Positions 55,900 to 64,000 of a DNA stretch of 64,000 nucleotides are shown one piece after another. The notes beneath the pieces were generated by a model. The model was not told the DNA's origin, searched no databases, and saw only the letters and a list, made by a program, of their open reading frames with translations. The first letter of the stretch is position 1, and the number at the start of each line of letters is the position of its first letter. A program made the position numbers and the translations under genes. The DNA comes from Blasia pusilla (lineage: Eukaryota > Marchantiophyta > Marchantiopsida > Blasiales): NCBI GenBank assembly GCA_050084515.1, contig CM114272.1, forward strand, positions 7,564,001-7,628,000. The letters are read 5' to 3'.

Positions 55900-56870
55900 G
55901 GACGAGGAGGAATGTATTCAGACTCCATTCGATTCGGCAATTGATATCTGCTGCAACGTTTCTAATCATTATTCAAATGGGGTTCCAGGAGAAAAAACTG
56001 GCGTTCGGAATGGAAGCATGGAAGCACTGGTATGTGCTGCAAGAGTTTCAATCATCTTGGAATCTTTCAAGAGGAGAAAGGACTCGTATTCAGAATCGAG
56101 GCCACCATTCATATCTGCTGGAGGATCTCGAGTCGTCATCGATGCCATGCTTGAAGCGAGCCCGCAAAGCCGGGAAAGCCAAAAGCGGAGAGAATGCGTT
56201 CAGACTCCATGCAGGCATTGAAATTTTCTGCAACATTCCTAATCATGGTTCATGGTTTCAAGAAGAAGAGACATGAGCTCAGACTCCATGCAAAAACGGA
56301 AATTTGCTTCAACATTCCGAATCATCGTTCAGAGTTTCAAGAAAAAAGAGACATGAGCTCAGACTCAATGCAACAGCTTAAGTTTGCTGCAACTTTGGGA
56401 ATCATCGTTCATGATTTCAAGAGAATGAGACCTGCGCTCACTCTCCATCGAAAAATTGAAGTCAGCTGCAGGATTTTGAGCTATCATTCATGGTATCAAG
56501 AGAAGAGACCTGCGCTGAGAGTCCATCAAACCATTGAAGTCAGCTGCAAGACTTCGAGTTATCATTCACGGTTTCAAGAGGAAGAGACCTGCGCTGAGAG
56601 TCCATCAAACCACTGAAGTCAGCTGCAAGATTTCGAGTTATCATTCACGGTTTCAGAGGAAGAGACCTGCATTCAGACTCCATCCAACGATCGAAATCGC
56701 CTGCAAGATTTCGAGCTATCATTCGTGGTTTCAAGAGAAGAGATCTGCGCTCAGACTCCATCCAAAAACCCTAAATGCCCTTAAGAGTTTGAGCCATCCT
56801 TCACGGTTTCAAGAAAAGAGACGCAATGGTTTTCAGACTCCATGCAACCATAGCTACATTCTGTAGGATT
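55900..56870 (+). repeat. Degenerate 78-80 bp tandem array, about eleven units
   Basis: The landmark 'ggtttcaagag' recurs at 56256, 56335, 56415, 56494, 56572, 56651, 56729 and 56807, with weaker units before. Translated units resemble FQEKRPALRVHQTIEVSCK and a short Ser/Tyr/His linker, 26 residues. Units of 78 bp keep frame, those of 79-80 bp do not, so the array is open only in pieces. Confidence 0.85.
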
Positions 56871-58292
56871 TGGAATTAAACACCCATTCAACTTCCATTG
56901 AAAAGAAATCCCGTGCCACCCGATTCGAACCGAATCCATCTATGTATGTATACATACACCCGACTACCAGAGTACTCCATGAGCGTCAAACTGCAGTGGA
57001 GATGTACCTGAAATGAGGAAAGTGCCCTCTTCGGCCCATATATCTATGGACGATCGATGAGCCAAGACAAGGAGCGATTCGCGATCCACACTTCCTCAAG
57101 TCGCTCCCAAGATGCATATAGACATATCTGGGAACAGTAGCGCTAACCCTGCAATGAAGAGAAACCACAGCGCAGAAAACTGCACCGCCACTTAGGGCTC
57201 GTCTAGTAAGACTTTCTGGTTGCGATGTGAGGTACTAGTGCGTAGATCGAAGCTTTGACTGAGGAGCGATGACTCTCGTCTCGTGAGGGGAAGCGATCCC
57301 CATGTCTACCCGCATGTGAGCCCACGAAGAAAACGGGAAGCATTCCATTCGGAGCTCTTCTCCTCCGCTCTCCTCTCGTAAGGCATTCGGTTTCTGATGT
57401 CCAGTAGATTCCCACACGAAGTTTGATTGCAGCGCGAGCTTTCGAATGACAACGGTAGATCTATAAATGGTTCACGTTGGCCTCCTTTCGCGAGACTTTT
57501 CGCTCGCTGATGTGAAGTATTTATAGTACATCGCCATCGTCAGTCGTGATTCGTTCCCTGTTCGCTGTTGCCTCGTTCGATTGCGTGCCGTGCTCTCATG
57601 TCGATCGAAATCGGTCGCAGCCCGTTCGACCCTGCGGATTTTCCTGACTAGCACGTGCGCGGCTTCGCGTTCTGTGATGTGATCATCCGCATTTCACGCG
57701 TTCGATGTCCTGAGGAGAATGTTCGGGAGAAGTGAAACCGAACTAGCCACTTTTTAAATTGGAATGCGCTGAGACTTGTGGAAAGACACGATTGGATGCT
57801 GCTTCGATCGATGACCGATCCCAGATGGGGAGATACTAGATTGTCACTAGAGCTATCAGACCCGATGGAATAGAATGGTCTACACACCCTTCTCCAGATG
57901 CCGCCATAGCTCACTAGGTCAGCAGTTCGTGATGAAGTCGAGTGACCAAGCAATTAGGGGAGCTTCTCAGACTCAAGATGTATTGATTTCCGATCCACTT
58001 CTATGGTTTCGGTTTCACTGATCTGACGAGCCTGGGAACATGATGTATTCAACCGGATCGGACGAATCGGTGATCATTACACCTTTCATTTCTTTTCATA
58101 GCAGGACCTTTGCCTTCGAAAATAACAGCGGAGAATCAGAGAGTTGCAGCACGCTCGAACATCCGGAAGGACCGACGGCTTCCCACCGCAGGGATTCTGA
58201 GATTCTGGTCAACTTAAAGAGCGAGATCTAGACGTCGATATGTAGATGAGTCGCGATCGCTTCCCGTACATCATCGATGTCGACGAGGGTTA
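56871..58292. other. No supported gene
   Basis: Only short frames. A TATG/CATA-rich run lies at about 56942-56957. Confidence 0.3.
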
Positions 58293-58892
58293 CGTTGTCA
58301 GTAGAGATCCTCAAGAATATGGGGCGCTCATTAAGTTACTCTTCACTCGACCTTCGAGCTGAGAGTGAGAGTTCTAGATCACACGGATGCACGAATGGAA
58401 TCTATCGGTTCGTAGAATGCGAACCTATTCACTAAGCTTCCACTATCCATATTCATTCAGTCTCACGAAGACTTTCGGCTTCCTGAGATCAGTTGTCAGC
58501 AGTGAAGATGGATTCATCGAAGAACATGGAGTACTCATTAAGTTACTCCTCACTCGATCTTCGAGCACAGAGTCTAGGTCACACGGATGCACGAATGGAA
58601 TCTATCGGTTTCTAGAATGCGAACCTATCCACTATGTTTCCACTATCCATATTCATTCAGTCTCACGAAGACTTTCGGCTTCCTGAGATCAGTTGTCAGC
58701 AGTGAAGATGGATGCATCGAAGAACATGGATTTACTCCTCACTCGATCTTCGAGCACAGAGTTTAGGTCACAAGGATTGACGGATGGAATCTATCGGTTC
58801 CTAGAATGCGAACCTATCCACCAAGCTTCCACTATCCATATTCGTTCATTCTGAGGAAGAGTTTCGGCTTCCTGAGATCAGTTGTCAGCGGT
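58293..58892 (+). repeat. 200-bp tandem repeat, three copies
   Basis: 'GTTGTCAG' unit starts at 58293, 58493, 58693 and (fourth, beginning only) 58881. Shared blocks: 'cactcgatcttcgagc', 'acacggatgcacgaatgg', 'ctatccatattcattcag' and 'tttcggcttcctgagatca'. The last unit is 188 bp and more diverged. Confidence 0.9.
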
Positions 58893-58899
58893 GAAGATC

Positions 58900-60019
58900 G
58901 ATGCAGCGAGCTAACCGGTCGAGCTCTCTCGGCTTAAACTAGCCTGCATCTCAGAGTCCAAACCATTGCCAGATATCTGATCTCTCGGCCTCGACCCACC
59001 GCACCTTTAGATTGTGGAGGCGTTTTCACCATTCGAAAACTTCACCGTTCACTTGGAAGCCCAAGGTTCCCGGTGCTGCCTTACATCCGCACCCCATCAC
59101 CGGGTCGCTCACTAAGGAGTACCTCCGATTCATTCCTCCATCGCTCCACGGAATCGAGCTAGAGTGTCACAGCCCGAAACCGATTTCGACCCGCCATCGT
59201 TGGCGGCTACATTGCGAACGAAAGAATGAGCGACAGAATGAACCTGACGCGAGTGCACGCGCTTCGGCCGTTTGTGGCGGCAACGACGCAGCCGTCTGCA
59301 GCGATCGCGCCTTACTCAGAGGCACGTCGCGAGAGAGTCAAGGGCCGCTCCAACATTCGGTCCATCGAACGATCGACGAACGCAACTCTTCTGCCTCCGC
59401 TCCCTCCCCAACGTAACGCTCCATCGAATCCGTCACCTCATCGAACTGCATCTACAGAAGTTGCCGTCGCAATCCTCTTCGTCCCTCTCACTTCAACGCT
59501 AACCGCCCGTCGTAAGCGATCCTTCCCCTCCGCAATCGAGCTTCGTCTCCCATCGAATCCCTTCGCTTCGGAGTCGAAAACGCGAAGCCCTCGAATCCAT
59601 CCTCTCCATCTCCGAATCCGAAGCGCAGCGGACTCTCTAAACGCCGTCGGACGGGCACGTCCCGCGAGATCGGGATCGTTCACGTGCTTTGGGGGGGAGA
59701 TTAGCACTAAGTGCGCTCGGAATAGCAAATCCATCTACCCTTAGGTACGTCCGTTTTCTGATTGGAGTATCATCAAGAGAGTACCATGGATACTAGAAGA
59801 TATATATCCAAGAACATGACAAAGGAATGTAATAACAACTCAGAAAATGGAGGATTAAAAAATGCAACAAGAAAATGGCAACAACCCAATGCAAACACGG
59901 CAAGCGATCCCACCACATGCGTTCAAATGCCACATTGTAAGGCCATTGAGATCCATTTGCCAAAAATAAATAGTAACTACCGAGAGAGAAGGATTACGGG
60001 AAGGGGCAAGTTGATGATT
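58900..60019. other. GC-rich stretch, possible open frame, not recognised
   Basis: Plus-strand ATG at 59226 opens 172 codons (to 59744), rich in Arg/Ser/Ala with few acidic residues at the start. That could be a transit peptide but is equally explained by composition. No downstream exon found. Confidence 0.25.
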
Positions 60020-60655
60020 CTCGAGGGAGTGGTGAGCACATGTTTTCAAGAAAGTATCAAAAGATACATGTAAATAACCGAATACTTCACTGCAAAATCC
60101 ATCAGTCGCATGTCTCACAGCATAACTTAACTCGGCCCCCAAACCTTTGGTATGTGCCGCTCGACACACCAAGTCAGAACGTGTTGGATCAGCAACCATC
60201 ACATCACCTAATGTCCGCAATTCACCTCAAGACATAACAAGATCCACTCTCCGACGAGAGGTTGCTTGTGTGATTGAAGGTAGGACGTGGAGTTGCTCTT
60301 GCCCAATGGTGTATCCTGCAGTACGAGCCATCGATGCTATCGCCTCTCTAATGACATCATGTGTGGCCGTTCGTTCTTCACCATGTGCACATCGAAGAAT
60401 ATGGATATCCTTGGCATCAATGAGATCCCCGCATATACAATTTGGCACACCTAAGAGAAAAGGATGGGGAAGTCCAAGACGTAACCCCAAAGCTGTCGAG
60501 AAGATACTCCGAGGAAGACGAAATGGAAGAATAAGAGGATTTGCAGTAAGCCACGCCCCCGCTCCAGTACCCGCACTTAAACGTAGACGAGCTCGATTAG
60601 CGTCAGAGGATGCCTCGGAGAGAATGCTGGAAAAGTTGATTTGATGCAGATTCTA
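60020..60655 (-). pseudogene. CCHC knuckle and restriction-like endonuclease of the LINE
   Basis: Reads ...SDANRARLRLSAGTGAGAW, then LRLGLPHP, then CICGDLIDAKDIHILRC (C-x-C ... H-x4-C), then RRRVDLVMS and, after a TGA, LGDVMVADPTRSDLV, then a Lys/Tyr-poor helix and EVFGYLHVSFDTFL. R-x-D and D-V-x-V-x-D-P are the core of the endonuclease domain in this family as known from moss and algal elements. The stop at about 60228 splits the catalytic block. Confidence 0.7.
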
Positions 60656-60677
60656 GGAGATATGCTCTTAAAGTCAA

Positions 60678-63077
60678 TCAAGCCCTTCCATAATCAATTG
60701 ACTGAAAGGGGGTAGAATTGCTTGTGTAGCAAGAGGAAGAAGAGCTCGTGTAGATCTCAGTTGTTGTTGAAATAACAAGTCCCCCTCCTCTACATGGGCG
60801 ATATGATCCATCAAGATAGGTGTATCTCCTTGGAGAAACCTTGAAGCCATAATCGGTGCTACCAACGCCCAACTCCCAAAAAAAGGCTGCGGGAGCAGAT
60901 GCGACTATGGAGGACAGTCTCATCCCTCCAAAAGAAATAAGCAAGATAGCTTGTTGTGAAGCAAAGACACCATCCTCTCCCTCAAAGGTATTTGGGCCAA
61001 GAAGTTGACCAAAAGTTGCCAAGATAGAAGCATCAAAAGAGACCAACTGATGTAAGAACCTTGAAGTGAGAGGACAAGTGCGAAGAAGGTAGGAAGGACG
61101 TCGTAGAAAATATTGGGAGAGAATCCCATAAGCCACTTGGAGATCCCCTAGATGAGGTAGCAAATGAAACCATTCTACGTCTTTCAAAAGGGCCTCATCC
61201 AAGAACTTTGAGACATAGTCGATGAAGCCAATTGGGACCCCAAGAACTCTAATCCCTTCAATGTAGATGGGAAAATCAGGAGTAGGTAAGGTGAATGTTG
61301 AGGGAAGGCATGAAGGAGACCATACTCCACATTTACTAGGTTGGACTTTAAGGTTTAAGAAAGAGAGTTGCTCCACGAAATGGGTATAAGCAGGAAACAC
61401 TTCAGAAGGAGGATCTATAATATGAGTGTCATCAACAATAGAAGGGAAATGACAAGATGGAAATGCTTGCGCTGATGCTCGAAGGGCACAAAAATGGACA
61501 ATGGCAAAGAGTGGCCCCCCCATGGGATCACCTTGACGTGTGCCACAAGCCGATTGTAGAATATTATATTCCCCAGAAGCAGCATGATGGGAATAGATAA
61601 TATGCGTATCATAGGCATAGAAGGAGCGAACAAATGGAATGAGGCTCGCAAGTTGTCCTCTTGCACAACGTAACTCCTCAAAGATGGCCGCAAGAGAAAC
61701 TGAATTGAATGCATTAGCCACATCGATTTGAATTGCTAGCCAATCTGGATGAATATCAAGAGTAGAGCGAATCCCACGCACCACAGCCTCACAACCTCCA
61801 GGATTTGCCACTCCAAATTGATGAGGAAATAAGTGGGCACTAAAGTGAGGACGAAATTGCAAGCATAGGGATCGACTAACCAAGTGGCATAAAACCTCCC
61901 CAATAGCCAAAGGGCGCACACCTGAAGGAGGCTTATCCATAGCCAACAAGCGACAAGCCCCTAAGAGCCTAGAGATAGAGAATGGGAGACGACCTACCCC
62001 CATATGTACACACACCTTATATAGAGAGACAAAACCACTTGCTGAATCTGCTGGGATAAAGCAATCGCGAAGATGCTCAAAAACCATCACTGATAGCCCG
62101 CTTGTTGATAAGCGAGGAGGATGCAGAATATCCCTTGTGAAAACCTCCAAGTCAAGCTCTAATTCAAGGTCCGCTGTATAGTCTTCCATAAAAGATGGAG
62201 CATCGCCACTTGAAGGAGGATGAAGAGCTTCGAAGAGAGCCACTTTTTTTGCACTTGGAACCGCCGGAGAAAGAGGACCCAATGCTCGAGCTGCAGGTGA
62301 AAACTCACCAACCTGCCCCAAAAGTAGACTTCGTCGAAGGCGTTGTTGTATTGAAGGCCTCCCGTGATTGGCATGTTGAGTGGGATGAGCTGCAGCTAAG
62401 GCCTCTGCTCGAAGTACATGCTTATTTTTAAGATTCTCCCAATCCCCAGACATAAAGCGTTGAATACGTGTGGAGGTTTCACGATGACCCATTGCACCAT
62501 CCCTTGGAGGGAGGACTAAAACTCATTGTGGGAAGAGTAATATGAAATACCAAGAATTTATATCTGTGGGATCTCGCGCTAACCCTTCTAATGGGAAAAG
62601 CAAAGCTTGTTGGGTGATGGGGCGAAGAGCAATAGGAATGCGAGTGTAGAGTCTAAGATGAGGAAGACATGGATGGAAAGAGCGAAGGAGATCGATTTCT
62701 CTTAACCAAGTCCAAGCAGTTGTTGTGGGGAGTGTAGTAGGAAGTGATATCGGGTTAGGGATTGAAGATCCATGCATGGATCGACAGTATCGCTGATGTC
62801 TTTTGATCCCACTAGGAGCAAACTCCTTACCATAAGGTATGCAACGAATCTTTGGTACAAATGGAGAAGTAGAGGGGTTACAAGGAGAGGAGGTAGGAGG
62901 TGCAAGAGGTGGTGATGGCCGACGATGAGGGGATAAGTAGGTTGGGGAAGGAGGAGGAGGAGGAAGAGGGGAGATTCGGGTAGAATAGATGGGAGTTGGA
63001 AGCAAGGGCGTAGATGAGATATGTGGGGGGATGGTAAAGTAAAGGATTCGGTAATAATGGATCAAGGTTAGGCTCAA
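60678..63077 (-). pseudogene. Zinc finger and reverse transcriptase of the LINE, one nonsense codon
   Basis: Two open stretches in the same frame (63077-62526 and 62522-60678), split only by TGA at 62525-62523 where related proteins have Trp (inferred TGG to TGA). Reverse transcriptase motifs: RPLAIGEVLCHLVSR, IDVANAFNSVS, GTRQGDPMGGPLF and the catalytic SIVDDTHII. A finger-like IRCIPYGKEFAPSGIKRH precedes it, but the second Cys is Gly. The enzyme would prime reverse transcription at nicked target DNA. Confidence 0.85.
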
Positions 63078-63265
63078 GAGGACAAGGAGGGCGAAGAAGG
63101 GAGAAGAGGAGAGTCCGGAAGAAATGTAGTGAGTGTAATGGGTGTATTAGCATCTGGAGGAAAATGGCGAGATCTACGATGAGGAGGTGAACCAGGGGGA
63201 GAGCTTACGACTGTAGGAGGGCGTGTAAGACTAGATAAGCGAGTAGATGGAGAATCCAACTCCAT

Positions 63266-64000
63266 ATGTGATGACGTAGAAGTAAAGGTAGGCAAGTCAT
63301 CGAAGACACGAAAATACATATGAAACGTGGTTTGGAGAAGGCATGAGGATAACGAGCAAAGCGAAAGTAGTGGAATTTGTCCAAAAGAAATTGAGATGGA
63401 GAGATGAAGATTAGGCAATACCAAATTATGATTGAAAGTTACTATAAGAAAAATATAAAAAGCAATTGAAAAGGAAAAGTGATCTATATGATATCGGAAG
63501 AGGTGGCTCAAGAATATGAATTTCTAATGTCCTTAAGGAGATGACAAACGTATATAGGGGCGAAATAGTAAGGTAAGGAGTTGGAAGAGCAAGGAAGACT
63601 TTTGGGCGAAATTGTAAGGTAAGGAGTTGGAAGAGGAAGGAAGACTTTTGGGAGGAATTGACCTCAAACAAACCCGTACATAAAAATAGGCGCTTAAGAG
63701 AAGGAAGAAAAAATAGAGCACCTATTTGACATCAAAAGAACCATACCATCGAAACAAACCCAAAAATTATGAAGGAAATTGGAAAAGAAAAGGATGCAAA
63801 TAGTAAATGAGCCACCCACAATAACGACTAAAAAGGAATGAGTTATTAATATTGGACCGGCCCGTATCAAAAGATCCAATGGTAACCTGTATAATTCTAT
63901 GAGAGCGCTATGATGATGTCCGGAGTCCCAAGAACTTTGGAAAACTTTATCTCAACGGGAGTGACTAGCTCTCGGGAGATGGAAAAAAAGACGACTAAAC
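63266..64000. other. Upstream of the LINE, purine-rich; short duplication
   Basis: 'gtaaggtaaggagttggaagag' plus 'aaggaagacttttggg' occurs twice, near 63570-63605 and 63618-63653. No gene is supported to the window end. Confidence 0.35.

Larger units (their letters stand above)
60020..63265 (-). mobile_element. Non-LTR retrotransposon with restriction-like endonuclease
   Basis: One long open region on the minus strand, lightly damaged. ATG at about 63265 starts a Pro/Ser-rich leader. A Cys/His finger follows (IRCIPYGKEF..GIKRHQRYC), then reverse transcriptase (60678-62492 and upstream), then a CCHC knuckle and an endonuclease-like C-terminus (about 60655-60020). No LTRs. Order and motifs match R2/NeSL-like LINEs with a C-terminal endonuclease, not the L1 or RTE types usual in seed plants. 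Frame breaks: near 63.1 kb, TGA at 62523-62525, near 60.8 kb, and TGA near 60.23 kb. Confidence 0.75.

Noticed and set aside
56915-56995. tRNA-like sequence on the minus strand (GGTTCGAATC box)
   Set aside because: The T-arm can form, but no matching acceptor or anticodon stem was found.
60020-63265. R2 inserted in 28S rDNA
   Set aside because: No rRNA-like sequence flanks the element.

Overview
The window is nuclear DNA of a land plant, most likely a non-seed plant such as a bryophyte (inference). Genes are multi-exon with GT-AG introns. There is a plant-type CDT1 gene, a Ty1/copia element whose primer site matches plant initiator-Met tRNA, plant-style Helitron ends, and a gene joining Kelch and SFI1/centrin-type repeats, as expected where motile sperm are kept. 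No rRNA, tRNA or CRISPR was found.

Layout. 1-1.3 kb: a decayed PHD-finger fragment, LTR-like repeats and a tiny Helitron. 2.0-15.6 kb (minus): a Kelch / coiled-coil / SFI1-like gene, split by an antisense Ty1/copia element (8.1-13.6 kb) with 682-bp LTRs and an ACTAC target duplication. 15.6-18.0 kb: a shared upstream region with two E2F-type sites. 18.0-23.2 kb (plus): CDT1, whose eight exons join into one 891-residue frame. 24.3-26.5 kb (minus): a seven-exon gene whose predicted 296-residue product looks like the XRCC4/XLF/PAXX end-joining superfamily. 27-36 kb: minisatellite, LTR-like repeat, a decayed Helitron Rep-helicase and a 173-bp Helitron. 37.0 kb: a probable first exon of a plastid-targeted membrane protein. 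43.7-49.6 kb: two intronless, GC-rich FTR1-type iron permease genes, head to head. 52-59 kb: several unrelated tandem arrays and a 72-nt near-perfect hairpin. 60-63.3 kb (minus): a non-LTR retrotransposon with N-terminal zinc finger, reverse transcriptase, CCHC knuckle and apparent restriction-like endonuclease.

How the genes relate: CDT1 (origin licensing), the PAXX/XLF-like gene (end joining) and the SFI1/Kelch gene (basal body or spindle pole, inferred) are ordinary single-copy cell-biology genes. The FTR1 pair would import iron together with a multicopper ferroxidase, which is not in this window. About a quarter of the window is mobile or tandem-repeat DNA. The strongest observations are the FTR1 pair with its abrupt identity boundary, the PAXX/XLF-like gene, the copia element (half-tRNA primer site duplicated by 39 bp, Gag start inside the LTR, only -1 frameshifts), the Kelch-SFI1 fusion, the CDT1 internal duplications and the endonuclease-bearing LINE.
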